A DNA stretch of 64,000 bases from Microtetraspora malaysiensis (GCF_001528665.1 NZ_BBYJ01000009.1:248001-312000), one strand, 5' to 3'. Counted from the stretch's first letter, positions 1 through 10,750 are shown. The notes: generated from the letters alone by a model not told the origin. Made by a program: numbers and translations.

Positions 1-2
1 TG

Positions 3-266
3 GAGGCGATGGCGAGCGGCCTTCCCGTCGTCGCCGCGGACGCGATGGCGCTGCCGCATCTCGTGGACGGCAACGGCCACCTCTACCCGCCGGGCGACGT
101 GCGGGCCATGGCCCGGCAACTGACGGCGATCCTCACCGACTCGGGGCTCCGCGCCGCCATGGGACGGGCCGGTCTCGCCCTGGCCGCGTCCCACGACCAC
201 CGGCTGTCCCTCGCCCGGTTCGAGGAGATCTACGCGGAACTCACGACCAGGAGCGTGCGGGCGTGA
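3..266 (+). CDS. Glycosyltransferase family 4-type protein, C-terminal fragment (gene starts before the window)
   Basis: The reading frame is open from the first bases of the window and ends at a TGA. The visible peptide opens with EAMASGLPVVAAD, the conserved E-A-(M/L)-A-x-G-x-P-V-V segment that contacts the nucleotide-sugar donor in GT-B glycosyltransferases. Next comes a short GNGHLYPPGD stretch and a helical tail typical of the family's end. About 87 residues are seen, so three quarters or more of the protein lies outside the window. Acceptor and sugar cannot be judged. The downstream STM4015-like gene starts 127 bp later with no obvious coupling. Confidence 0.75.
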   Translation, partial: EAMASGLPVVAADAMALPHLVDGNGHLYPPGDVRAMARQLTAILTDSGLRAAMGRAGLALAASHDHRLSLARFEEIYAELTTRSVRA

Positions 267-393
267 CCGGAACGGGCGGGCGCGTCGTGATCGCGGGGGC
301 CGGCGAGGTCGCGGTCCAGGTCGCCGATGCGGGAACTGTCGGACGCCTCTGGTAGGACAGTGCCCGCAGCTTTCCCCCGGCGAGGAGTTCGGC

Positions 394-1362
394 ATGGTCG
401 ACGACGAGTATCAGCGAGCCGCCCACGACTACCGCGGCGGCTACGCGGGTCTTCCGGTCCAGGTGGTCGACCTGGACGATGCGGACGGCGAGCTGCCGGC
501 TCCCGATTCGGTGGTCTGGTGGTTGTCGGCGGACACGTACGACGCCGAGCACACCTTCGCGGAGGTGTTCGCCTGGTTCATGAAGCGGGTGGACACGACC
601 AGGGTGACCGCCGTCGTGATCGGCGCCTGGGAGGACGCGTACGAGGACTCGTCGCAGGAGATCATCCGCCTTCTGGTCGACAACGCCGCCCGCTTCCCCG
701 CGCTGCGCTCGCTGTTCGTCGGGGCGATGGAGTCCGAGGAGTGCGAGATCTCATGGATCCAGCAGTCCGATGTGACGCCGCTGCTGGAGGCGTTCCCGCT
801 GCTTGAACGGCTGGACGTCCGCGGCGGCACCGGCCTGGGGCTGCGCCCGATCCGGCACGAGGCGTTGAAGTCGCTCCGGCTGGAGACCGGGGGCCTGCCC
901 GGCGCGGTCGTCCGCGGCGTGGGTGGCTGCGACCTCCCCGCGCTCGAGCGCCTGGAGCTGTGGCTCGGCGTGGAAAACTACGGCGGCGACGCCAGGATGG
1001 GTGACCTGGAGGGCATCCTGTCCGGCGTCCGGCTGCCCTCCTTGCGCCATCTCGGCCTGCAGGACAGCGAGATCCAGGACGAGATTGCGGCGGCGGTCGC
1101 GTCCGCGCCCGTCGTCGCCCAGTTGGAGACGCTCAGCCTGTCCATGGGCGTGCTCACCGACGCCGGCGCCGAGGCGCTGCTCACCGGCCAGCCGCTGACC
1201 CACCTGCGCCGGCTCGACCTCCACCACCACTTCCTCAGCGGCGGGATGATGAAGCGGATCCACGAGGCGCTGCCCGGCGTCAAGATCGACCTCTCCGAGC
1301 AGGAGCAGGGCGACGACGACGGTGACGGCCGCGTCTGGCGCTACGTGGCGGTGAGCGAGTGA
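394..1362 (+). CDS. STM4015-family leucine-rich-repeat protein
   Basis: A 322-residue cytoplasmic protein without signal peptide or membrane segment. From about residue 130 it carries degenerate leucine-rich repeats (LLERLDVRGG, ALKSLRLETG, ALERLELWLG, SLRHLGLQDS, QLETLSLSMG, HLRRLDLHHH). The tail is acidic. The repeats, the family's N-terminal region and above all the following four genes identify it as STM4015 family, named after a Salmonella locus. LRRs suggest a protein-binding scaffold. No biochemical role is established to my knowledge. It is the first gene of the STM4015-4014-4013-4012-4011 set, with a 42-bp gap to the next gene. Confidence 0.8.
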   Translation: MVDDEYQRAAHDYRGGYAGLPVQVVDLDDADGELPAPDSVVWWLSADTYDAEHTFAEVFAWFMKRVDTTRVTAVVIGAWEDAYEDSSQEIIRLLVDNAARFPALRSLFVGAMESEECEISWIQQSDVTPLLEAFPLLERLDVRGGTGLGLRPIRHEALKSLRLETGGLPGAVVRGVGGCDLPALERLELWLGVENYGGDARMGDLEGILSGVRLPSLRHLGLQDSEIQDEIAAAVASAPVVAQLETLSLSMGVLTDAGAEALLTGQPLTHLRRLDLHHHFLSGGMMKRIHEALPGVKIDLSEQEQGDDDGDGRVWRYVAVSE

Positions 1363-1404
1363 GCGTGCGACGCGTGCCCGACCGGCGCGCGGAGCGCCGC
1401 GCGG

Positions 1405-2610
1405 ATGAGTGACGAGCAGGGCGACGTGCGATTCGCCGTGGTCGGCACCCCGGGAGACCGCAGGGTGACGATGTTCCGCGACGCCGTGCTGCGCCGCGGC
1501 CTGCCCGAGCCGGTCGTGATCTCCTGGAGCGACGTCCTCGCCGGCCTTCTCGCGCCCGGCCACGCCGTCGGCGAAGCCTCCGTTGAAGCCGGTGCTCAGG
1601 GTCTCGGTGTCCGCGGATTCGAGGCGCTCGCGCCCGGCACGCTGGTCCGGATCGACTCTCCCGGCGAGGACGCCCGGACCGACGCCCTGCTGCGCGGTCC
1701 CGGCGACCCGAGCCGGGTCACCGGCGGCGCCCGGTGGTACCGCACCTTCGTCGCCGGTCTGTCCAGGGTGCGGGCCCTGACCGCGACGGTGCCGTCGGCC
1801 TGCCTGCTCGGCGACCCCGGCGAGATCGCGGTGATGTTCGACAAGCGGCTGAGCCATCGGCGGCTGCGTGCCGCGGAGGTCCCGGTCCCGGACGCCCTGG
1901 CCGGCCCGGTCACCTCGTACGACGAGCTGCGGGAGGAGATGGCGCGACGGCGCTGGACGCGTGTGTTCGTCAAGCCCGCCCACGGCTCGTCGGCCTCCGG
2001 CGTGATCGCCTTCCAGGTTCATGGCGCCCGGGTCAAGGCGGTGACCTCGGCGGATCTGGGCCCGGGGCAGGCGCTGCACAACTCGCTGCGAGTCCGGACG
2101 TACGAGAGCGAGGACGACGTTGCGACCATCGTCGGCGCGCTGGCTCCCGAGGGGCTGCACGTCGAGCGCTGGTTCCCCAAGGCGTCGCTCTCCGGACGGG
2201 CGTTCGACCTGCGCGTGGTCTGCGTGGCCGGGACGCCCACGCATGTGGTGGTACGCCTCGGGCGCGGCCCCATGACGAACCTCCACCTGGGCGGCGCCCG
2301 GGGCGATCTCGACGGCGTGCGGGCGCGGCTGGGGCCGGTGGCCTGGGAGCGCGTCCTGGACGCGTGCGCGCGGGCCGCCGCCTGCTTCCCGCGCAGCCTC
2401 GCGGTCGGCGTGGACGTCATGGTGGGGGCGGATCTGCGCTCGGTGGCGATCGCCGAGGTCAACGCCTTCGGCGATCTGCTGCCCGGCCTGCCCGGCCTCA
2501 CCGGGACCCCGGTGGCCGGCCTCGACACGTACGCCGCGCAGGTCGCGGCCGTGCTCGACGGGTGGCGTCCCGAGGCCGGCGGCGCACAGGAGACGGCATG
2601 CGTGACATGA
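1405..2610 (+). CDS. STM4014-family protein (ATP-grasp-like)
   Basis: A 401-residue soluble protein opening with FAVVGTPGDRRVTMF, the family's characteristic start. The middle (about residues 145-300) has ATP-grasp-like features: a DKRLSHRRLRAAEVPVPDAL segment, then RVFVKPAHGSSASGV with a lysine and glycine-rich loop as in carboxylate-amine ligases. Near the end lies SVAIAEVNAFGDLLPGL, resembling the E-x-N metal-binding motif. I infer ATP-dependent ligation or modification of a carboxylate, but the substrate is unknown. The end overlaps the next gene, a sign of translational coupling. Confidence 0.75.
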   Translation: MSDEQGDVRFAVVGTPGDRRVTMFRDAVLRRGLPEPVVISWSDVLAGLLAPGHAVGEASVEAGAQGLGVRGFEALAPGTLVRIDSPGEDARTDALLRGPGDPSRVTGGARWYRTFVAGLSRVRALTATVPSACLLGDPGEIAVMFDKRLSHRRLRAAEVPVPDALAGPVTSYDELREEMARRRWTRVFVKPAHGSSASGVIAFQVHGARVKAVTSADLGPGQALHNSLRVRTYESEDDVATIVGALAPEGLHVERWFPKASLSGRAFDLRVVCVAGTPTHVVVRLGRGPMTNLHLGGARGDLDGVRARLGPVAWERVLDACARAAACFPRSLAVGVDVMVGADLRSVAIAEVNAFGDLLPGLPGLTGTPVAGLDTYAAQVAAVLDGWRPEAGGAQETACVT

Positions 2611-3449
2611 ACGCCGTCGTGGGCAGCCACGACATCCTGCTGGTGACCCTCGACACGTTGCGTTACGACGTGGCCGCCGAGCTGGCCGAGGAGGGGCGGC
2701 TGCCCACCCTCGCCCGCGTGCTGCCCGGAGGGCGCTGGGAGCGGCGCCACAGTCCCGGCAGCTTCACCTATGCCGCGCACGCCGCGATGCTCGCCGGGTT
2801 CCTGCCCACACCGGCGGAGCCGGGGCCGCATCCCCGGCTGTTCGCCGCCGTCTTCCCCGGCAGCGAGACGACCGCCCAGGGGACCTGGGTTTTCGACGCG
2901 CCCGACCTTCCGGCGGGGCTGGCCGCGGCGGGTTACCACACGGTCTGCGTCGGGGGAGTGGGCTTCTTCAACAAGCTGACGCCGCTCGGCTCGGCCCTTC
3001 CCGGCCTGTTCGCGGAGAGCCACTGGGAGCGCGAGTTCGGCGTGACCTCCGAACACTCCCTGGAGCGGCAGATCGAATGCGCCGAGCGGGCGCTGCGCGA
3101 CGTCGAGCGGCCGGTGTTCCTGCTGCTCAACGTGTCCGCGCTGCACCAGCCGAACTGGTTCCACCTGCCCGGAGCGACCCGGGACCACGGCGACACGAGA
3201 GAGAGCCACGCCGCCGCCCTGGAGTACGTGGACCGGCACATCGGACGGCTGTTCGCGCTGATGACGCGGCGTCGCCCGTGTCTCGCGATCGTCTGCTCCG
3301 ACCACGGAACGGCGTACGGCGAGGACGGCCACACCGGCCACCGGATCGGTCACGAGGTGGTGTGGACGGTCCCGTACGCCGAGTTCGTCCTGGACCGCGC
3401 CCCGCACGCGACGCCGGCCGGGGAGCGGGAGCCGGGCGATGGCGCGTGA
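2598..3449 (+). CDS. STM4013/SEN3800-family hydrolase (alkaline phosphatase/sulfatase fold)
   Basis: A 283-residue protein. I chose ATG 2598 because AGGAGA lies just upstream (2588-2593); ATG 2607, which forms an ATGA overlap with the previous stop, is an alternative. Residues after the start read ILLVTLDTLRYDV, the N-terminal metal-binding and nucleophile strand of the sulfatase/phosphopentomutase superfamily (D-T-L-R-x-D, Thr as likely nucleophile instead of formylglycine Cys). Further on, AIVCSDHGTAYGEDGHTGH supplies the D-H and H-x-G-H metal ligands. It probably cleaves a phosphate or related ester. No signal peptide is visible, so it should act in the cytoplasm with its radical SAM neighbours. 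Confidence 0.78.
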   Translation: MRDMNAVVGSHDILLVTLDTLRYDVAAELAEEGRLPTLARVLPGGRWERRHSPGSFTYAAHAAMLAGFLPTPAEPGPHPRLFAAVFPGSETTAQGTWVFDAPDLPAGLAAAGYHTVCVGGVGFFNKLTPLGSALPGLFAESHWEREFGVTSEHSLERQIECAERALRDVERPVFLLLNVSALHQPNWFHLPGATRDHGDTRESHAAALEYVDRHIGRLFALMTRRRPCLAIVCSDHGTAYGEDGHTGHRIGHEVVWTVPYAEFVLDRAPHATPAGEREPGDGA

Positions 3450-3508
3450 CGTCACCCCCGAGGCCGGAGGTCCGGACGCCGGCGGCGGGCGCGGGGCAGT
3501 GAGGACGG

Positions 3509-4987
3509 TTGAGCAGGACATGGAACACGAGCGACACAGGGGGCACGGCCGTGCGGGCGGGGAGTGACGTGGAGCGGACCGGCGCCGTCGAGATCGGTGT
3601 CGGCGGGGCACCGCCGGAGCGGGTGCACGATGTGCCGGCGCGCCACGAGGCGATGTGGGCCGACGGCGACGGCCTCTACCGCGACGCGGACGGCGACCGG
3701 CCCTACCAGGGATACGTGTACGCCTACCCGCACAAGACGGCCTATCGGGAGCTCGACCCGCGCCCCCTGCTCCGCGAGGTGTGGGCGGGGGAGCGCACCG
3801 ACGCGCTCTTCCTCTACCTGCACATCCCCTTCTGCGAGATGCGCTGCGGGTTCTGCAACCTGTTCACCCGGACCGGCGCCCCCGAGGAGCTGACCACGGC
3901 CTACCTGGACGCCCTCGAACGGCAGGCGGACGCCGTCCGCGACGCCCTTGGTGCGGAGCCCCGGTTCGTGACGGCCGCGATCGGCGGCGGCACGCCGACC
4001 TATCTCAGCGCGGGCGAGCTGACCCGGCTGTTCGACCTGACCGAGAAGATCATGGGAGTCGATCTGCGGACGATCCCGCTGTCGGTGGAGACCTCGCCCG
4101 CGACCGCGACCCCCGACCGGCTGGCCGTACTCGCCGGGCGCGGCACGACCCGGGTGTCGATCGGCGTGCAGAGCTTCATCGACGCCGAGGCCCGTTCGGC
4201 CGTCCGGCCCCAGCGGCGGGCCGAGGTCGAGACGGCGCTCGGCGCGATCCGCGCCCAGGGGTTCGAGACGCTGAACGTCGACCTGATCTACGGGATCGAC
4301 GGCCAGACCCCGGCGTCCTGGCGGCACTCCCTCGACGCCGCCCTCGCCTGGCGGCCGGAGGAGCTGTACCTCTACCCGCTGTACGTCCGGCCGCTGACCG
4401 GTCTGGGCAGGCAGGGCCGGGCCTGGGACGACCAGCGTCTGGAGCTGTACCGTGTCGGCCGCGACCACCTGCTGGCCGCCGGATACGAGCAGGTTTCCAT
4501 GCGGATGTTCCGGCTGCCCGGCCGCGGCGGCGGCACCGAGTACTGCTGCCAGACCGACGGCATGGTCGGCCTCGGCTGCGGCGCCCGCTCCTACACCCGC
4601 GACCTGCACTACTCGTACGAGTACGCGGTGGGCGCCCGCCACGTCCGGGCGATCATCGACGAGTACGTCCGCCTGCCGCGTGAGGAGTTCGCGGTGGCGA
4701 ACGTCGGCTTCCGGCTCGACGACGAGGAGCGCCGCCGCCGCCATCTGATCCAGTCGCTGCTCCAGACGGAGGGGCTGTCCCGGGCCGACTACGAGAACCG
4801 CTTCGGGACCGACGTGCTGGCGGACTTCGGCGCCGAACTGTCGCGGTTCACGGGACGCGGGTGGCTGGAGGTCGGCGACCAGGCGGTGCGGCTCACCGCC
4901 GAGGGGCTGGCCCACTCGGACGCGGTCGGCCCGGCGCTGTTCTCCCGCCGAGTCGGGACGCTGATGGACGGCTACGAGGAGCGATGA
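3509..4987 (+). CDS. STM4012-family radical SAM protein (HemN/HemW-like)
   Basis: A 492-residue radical SAM enzyme. HIPFCEMRCGFCN carries the CX3CX2C cluster motif (Cys 109, 113 and 116 counted from TTG 3509), followed by IGGGTPTYLS, SVETSPAT and IGVQSF as in coproporphyrinogen dehydrogenase-like proteins. The C-terminal part (from about residue 370) is the HemN-type winged-helix region. The start is uncertain: TTG 3509 has GAGGA just upstream, but conservation probably begins near residue 55 (RPYQGYVYAYPHKTAYR) and later GTG codons are possible. HemN-like architecture does not prove haem synthesis; within this set the substrate is unknown. The stop overlaps the next ATG. Confidence 0.82.
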   Translation: MSRTWNTSDTGGTAVRAGSDVERTGAVEIGVGGAPPERVHDVPARHEAMWADGDGLYRDADGDRPYQGYVYAYPHKTAYRELDPRPLLREVWAGERTDALFLYLHIPFCEMRCGFCNLFTRTGAPEELTTAYLDALERQADAVRDALGAEPRFVTAAIGGGTPTYLSAGELTRLFDLTEKIMGVDLRTIPLSVETSPATATPDRLAVLAGRGTTRVSIGVQSFIDAEARSAVRPQRRAEVETALGAIRAQGFETLNVDLIYGIDGQTPASWRHSLDAALAWRPEELYLYPLYVRPLTGLGRQGRAWDDQRLELYRVGRDHLLAAGYEQVSMRMFRLPGRGGGTEYCCQTDGMVGLGCGARSYTRDLHYSYEYAVGARHVRAIIDEYVRLPREEFAVANVGFRLDDEERRRRHLIQSLLQTEGLSRADYENRFGTDVLADFGAELSRFTGRGWLEVGDQAVRLTAEGLAHSDAVGPALFSRRVGTLMDGYEER

Positions 4988-5946
4988 ACGACAGGACGCT
5001 CCCCATCGTGTCCCCGGCCCCGGCCCGCTGCGAATCCCACCGTGAGCCTCTCCGCCCGGCGGAGGGTCGGGGGCGGCGGGACGCCGGGGACGGGCATCTG
5101 TCGATCCTCTACCGGGGGCCGCTCGCGAGCTGTGACTACGACTGCGCGTACTGCCCCTTCGCCAAACGGAGGGACGACCCGGAGCGCCTGCGCGCGGACC
5201 GGGCGGCGCTGGAGCGCTTCACCGCCTGGGTGGCCGGGCGCGACCACCCGGTCTCGGTGCTCTTCACGCCGTGGGGCGAGGCCCTGGCCCGCTCCTGGTA
5301 CCGGGCGGCCATGGTGGAGTTGAGCCGCCTTCCGCACGTGCGCAGGGTGGCCGTGCAGACCAATCTGAGCTGCCGCACCGGCTGGCTCGCCGACGCGGAT
5401 CTCACCCGGCTCGCGCTGTGGGTCACCTACCACCCCAGCCAGGTCGCCCACGACCGGTTCCTCGCCAAGTGCCGGGAGCTGTCCCGGCTCGGCGTACGGC
5501 ACAGCGTGGGCATCGTCGGCCATCCGGATCACCTGGACGCCGCTCGCCGGCTGCGCGCCGACCTGCCCGCCGGCGCCTACCTGTGGGTGAACGCCGAGGA
5601 GGGCCGCCGCTACACGGACGACGAGGCGGCGCAGTGGGCCGCGATCGACCCGCTCTTCGGATACAGCAGGTTCGCCCACCCGAGCGCCGGGCTCGCCTGC
5701 CGTACCGGGGAGAGCGTGGTCTCGGTGAGCGGGGACGGCACGGTCCGGCGCTGCCATTTCATCCCCGAGGTGATCGGCAACCTCTACGACGGGTCGTTCG
5801 AGCGGGCGCTGCGGCCCCGGGCGTGTCCCGCCGCCACCTGTGACTGCCACATCGGTTACGTCCATCTGGAGCCGCTCGGCCTGTACGACGTGTTCGCCGA
5901 CGGGGTCCTCGAACGGATCCCCGCCGGATGGCCCGCCCTGCCCTGA
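4984..5946 (+). CDS. STM4011-family radical SAM protein
   Basis: A 320-residue radical SAM protein starting at an ATGA overlap with the preceding gene. The CX3CX2C motif is SCDYDCAYCPF (Cys 50, 54 and 57). A C-terminal cysteine-rich part (LACRTGESVVSVSGDGTVRRCHF, then CPAATCDCHIGYVHL) looks like an auxiliary iron-sulfur cluster region of the SPASM/Twitch type. Such two-cluster enzymes commonly modify peptides or proteins. That the LRR protein of this locus could be a scaffold or substrate is speculation. It is the last gene of the five-gene set, followed by a hairpin. Confidence 0.8.
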   Translation: MNDRTLPIVSPAPARCESHREPLRPAEGRGRRDAGDGHLSILYRGPLASCDYDCAYCPFAKRRDDPERLRADRAALERFTAWVAGRDHPVSVLFTPWGEALARSWYRAAMVELSRLPHVRRVAVQTNLSCRTGWLADADLTRLALWVTYHPSQVAHDRFLAKCRELSRLGVRHSVGIVGHPDHLDAARRLRADLPAGAYLWVNAEEGRRYTDDEAAQWAAIDPLFGYSRFAHPSAGLACRTGESVVSVSGDGTVRRCHFIPEVIGNLYDGSFERALRPRACPAATCDCHIGYVHLEPLGLYDVFADGVLERIPAGWPALP

Positions 5947-5957
5947 TCGGCAGGGCG
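5934..5957 (+). terminator. Hairpin at the end of the STM4015-4011 operon
   Basis: A perfect 9-bp stem, CGCCCTGCC pairing with GGCAGGGCG, closes a 6-nt loop. It overlaps the stop codon of the STM4011 gene and lies between convergent genes. There is no strong T-tract, as is usual for actinomycete terminators, so bidirectional termination is inferred from position. Confidence 0.55.
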
Positions 5958-6005
5958 GACGCGTGCGCCCCGGGAGGCGAGGCGCACACGTGGCCGGAGC
6001 GGGGA

Positions 6006-7280
6006 TCAGGTCTCGCGCTCGGGCCGGTACTCCTCCTCCGTGACGCCGAACGTCCAGGCCACGCCCTGTCGCGCCCGCACGATCCACGGGGGCACGCGCA
6101 GGAAGTAGGTGCGGCGGGTGCCGTCCGGCTCGGGGGTGGAGTTGACGACCTCGACCATGGTCACGTCCTCGTCACCCGGCAGGGAGATCCGCCAGAGAAC
6201 GCCGGTCTCGTCCGCGTGGACGGGAGACGCGCCCGAGCCGGTGAGATAGCGGTCGTAGCCGTAGTGTTCCAGCATGACCCGGCGCAGCTCGGCGTTGTTC
6301 TCGGCGCGGATCCGGGCGGGGTCGAGGGCGGCCATCGTCGCGCCGAATCCGGCGGGGACCGGCATCCCGTGCCAGGCGTTCAGGGCGAAGCCGTCCGCGA
6401 AGAGCATCGCGGGGCCCTCCGCCCGGTGCAGCCGGCCGAGGTCGTCGAGGTGCAGCTCCAGCGGCCGCTCACACAGCAGCGCGACCCGCTCGAAGGGCCA
6501 CCACCAGCCGGCCGACCGCGCCACGTCGTAGAGCCCGCCGAGCGCGGACCGCTCCGTCTCCGCCACTCCGGAGAGGATCTCGCGGAGCACGCCCGGGTCG
6601 GGGGCGAAGGCGCACAGCCACGCGGCGTCATGCTGGCCGAGGACGGCGTCGAGCGTCGCCCCGCGCAGCAGTTCGCCCGCGGCGCGGTCCAGCCGGGCCG
6701 GCTCACTCCCGGCCGCCGCCTCGCCGCCGCTCGTCGCGGTCCCGGCGGTCCGGGCCGCCGTCTCGCCGCCCGCCGGTGCCCCGGCCGCCGCGATCTCCGC
6801 GAACGGGTTGCCGTCCGTGTCGCGATCTCCGGCGATGGCCTGCCGGATCTCGACCACCAGGCGGTTCACCTGCGGCCACAGCTCGCCGCCGCTCGCCGCC
6901 CACGCGCCCGACCAGCCCGCCGGCCCGAGCACCTCGTGCAGGGCGCGACGGGCGCGTTCCCACGGCCCGGTGCGTACGGCGTCGCGGACGTTGCGTCCGG
7001 CGGGAGCCGCGCCGACGCGGGCGAGCACCCGGTCGGCGATCTCGCCCAGACCGGCGGCGACCAGGGTCGCCCGGGTCTTGGGACCGCCGGACAGCGCGGC
7101 CGCGGCCACCGCCCCGGCCGCCGGGGACTCGAACCAGAGAACGTGCTCCGGCTCGGGCAGCCCGGCATCGCGGTAGGCGCGACGCACACCGGCCTCCGCG
7201 ACAGTACGGTCCGCGGGCCCGGTGGCGAGCGCCGCCTCACGCCAGGCGACGGTGAAATCGACGTTGAGATCGGTCGTCAT
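6006..7280 (-). CDS. DUF6745 domain-containing protein
   Basis: A 424-residue soluble protein. Its C-terminal half has the hallmarks I associate with DUF6745: ALNAWHGMPVPAGF, IRAENNAELRRVMLEHYG, NSTPEPDGTRRTYFLRVPP and AWTFGVTEEEYRPERET at the very end. The N-terminal half is Ala-rich and variable. I chose ATG 7280 because it forms an ATGA overlap with the stop of the upstream small gene; 21 further residues could be read upstream but would overlap that gene. Function unknown. The conserved WHG, E-N and P-E-P-D-G motifs hint at a catalytic or nucleotide-binding role, which is inference only. Confidence 0.75.
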   Translation of the reverse strand: MTTDLNVDFTVAWREAALATGPADRTVAEAGVRRAYRDAGLPEPEHVLWFESPAAGAVAAAALSGGPKTRATLVAAGLGEIADRVLARVGAAPAGRNVRDAVRTGPWERARRALHEVLGPAGWSGAWAASGGELWPQVNRLVVEIRQAIAGDRDTDGNPFAEIAAAGAPAGGETAARTAGTATSGGEAAAGSEPARLDRAAGELLRGATLDAVLGQHDAAWLCAFAPDPGVLREILSGVAETERSALGGLYDVARSAGWWWPFERVALLCERPLELHLDDLGRLHRAEGPAMLFADGFALNAWHGMPVPAGFGATMAALDPARIRAENNAELRRVMLEHYGYDRYLTGSGASPVHADETGVLWRISLPGDEDVTMVEVVNSTPEPDGTRRTYFLRVPPWIVRARQGVAWTFGVTEEEYRPERET

Positions 7281-7606
7281 CAGTCGGCCACCACCCGGAA
7301 CGCGCCGGGGACGTACTCCCGCTGCCTGATCACCTGGTACCACCCCTTCGGCAGGGAGATCGCGTCGTGTTCCTCGTGAACGAGCCGTCCGCCGGAGGGC
7401 AGATGCAGAAATCCGGGGTTCTGCGGGCTGGGATCGAGCAGCAGGGTGCCGGGGCCCGGGATCGCGTGGGCGTGCCCCGTCGCCTCGCCGAGGGCGAGGA
7501 CGAGACGACCACGCGAATCACGCGGCTGCGGCGGCAACGCCCGGGCCCGCGCGGGCACGGATTCCTCGGCCACAGGAACGATCAGGATGTCTCCCTGCCG
7601 GTACAC
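7280..7606 (-). CDS. Hypothetical small protein, partner of the DUF6745 gene
   Basis: A 108-residue protein read from ATG 7606, beginning MYRQGDILIVPV and containing GEATGHAHAI, HLPSGGRLVHEEHDAISLPKGWYQVIRQREY and a final VAD. The sequence suggests a compact, mostly beta protein; the H-A-H and H-E-E-H clusters could bind metal, although no cupin signature is complete. It overlaps the DUF6745 gene by 4 bp, so the pair is one translationally coupled unit. Such small companions recur beside DUF6745 genes as I recall, but no function is assigned. Confidence 0.6.
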   Translation of the reverse strand: MYRQGDILIVPVAEESVPARARALPPQPRDSRGRLVLALGEATGHAHAIPGPGTLLLDPSPQNPGFLHLPSGGRLVHEEHDAISLPKGWYQVIRQREYVPGAFRVVAD

Positions 7607-7867
7607 GACGGCTCCTTTCGGTCAGCTGATCGCGAAGATAGGGGAGAGCACTGACATTTCGCGCACCACCCGGTTCCCCTCGTCCACGCTCGGCGGCGAG
7701 GCCCGCGGGTGGTGCGGCTCCCACCGATCTCGACGCCGCGCCCGGCGGTGCCCGGAACGCCCGCCGACCGGCCCCTGTCCGGGGGATCCGGGTGACCGGG
7801 GCACGGGACAAGCCATACATAACGCCCCGAAAGCCACGAAATCGCAGGCGAATTACAGAATTACGAT

Positions 7868-7881
7868 CGCTCACAGCGAAC
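7868..7881 (-). promoter_or_regulatory. Candidate ClgR box upstream of lon
   Basis: Read on the minus strand this is GTTCGCTGTGAGCG, which fits the actinobacterial ClgR consensus GTTCGC-Y-N4-GCG exactly. ClgR activates clp and lon genes in Streptomyces. The site is 74 bp before the lon start, a plausible activator position. The rest of the 348-bp gap (7607-7954) shows no further gene I can support. Confidence 0.6.
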
Positions 7882-7917
7882 TCGCGCAATCAAGGGAACA
7901 TGGCCGGACTCGCGTTA

Positions 7918-7938
7918 GTTGAGTCGACATAACTCAAC
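7918..7938 (+). promoter_or_regulatory. HAIR-like HspR operator in front of lon
   Basis: A perfect inverted repeat, GTTGAGT-N7-ACTCAAC, differs from the HspR-associated inverted repeat (CTTGAGT-N7-ACTCAAG) only in the outermost base pair. It ends 16 bp before the lon ATG, so it should overlap the transcription start, where a repressor would block initiation. lon is a known HspR target in streptomycetes. Confidence 0.7.
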
Positions 7939-7954
7939 CCTTGGGAGCGTCCAG

Positions 7955-10318
<2,364 letters not shown>

Positions 10319-10387
10319 CCGCCGTCCTTTCCGGCGGCCCTGCTCGGTCCCCGGTCCTGCCCGCGACCGCCCACAGGACCGTCCGTC

Positions 10388-10428
10388 GCGTACGGCCCGT
10401 GCCTCTTTCCGAGGCGCGGGCCGTACGC
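10388..10428 (+). terminator. Long hairpin terminator after lon
   Basis: An 18-bp stem with one G-T-type mismatch (GCGTACGGCCCGTGCCTC against GAGGCGCGGGCCGTACGC) closes a TTTCC loop about 70 bp beyond the lon stop. There is no T-tract, as is common in high-GC bacteria. Confidence 0.7.
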
Positions 10429-10627
10429 GTTCCGGGCGGCTGTGAGGTAAGCCACATTGATTGTCGGGAATTATCGGAATATCTCCGACCAGGCCGTCTG
10501 TTGGTGTGACCGTGAACGTGATGTGCGACGCTGCCATGCCCCTGCGGACGCGGGGCGTGATGATGTGCGGCTGTCGCCCGGCCTGAGCCCCATTCCATTG
10601 ATCGACACTCGCTCCGAAGGCCCGTTC

Positions 10628-10750
10628 ATGACCTCCCCTACGGACTTCCTGGTCCTGCGCCGTTTCAGCCACCTGCCCTTCCCGCCCGGAACCCGCCGGC
10701 CGTGCCCGTACTCCGCCGCCGAAGTCGTCGTTCCAAGGGAAGTCTCGTGA
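10628..10750 (+). CDS. Possible 40-codon leader ORF upstream of metN
   Basis: A short frame beginning MTSPTDFLVLRRFSH and ending VVVPREVS stops at TGA 10748-10750, overlapping the metN GTG by 4 bp (GTGA). metN also has its own Shine-Dalgarno, AAGGGAAG, just before the GTG. The peptide matches no family I know and has no clear ribosome site of its own, so it may be chance or a coupling leader. In the rest of the 428-bp gap I see the lon terminator and a weak promoter-like TTGATT around 10457, but no recognisable SAM riboswitch. Confidence 0.3.
   Translation: MTSPTDFLVLRRFSHLPFPPGTRRPCPYSAAEVVVPREVS

Noticed and set aside
7941-7950. TTGGGAGCGT before lon as a CebR half-site
   Set aside because: Only half of the palindrome is present and it doubles as the ribosome site; chance is more likely.
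10429-10746. SAM riboswitch upstream of metN
   Set aside because: I found no recognisable SAM-I or SAM-IV core; a covariance-model search would decide.
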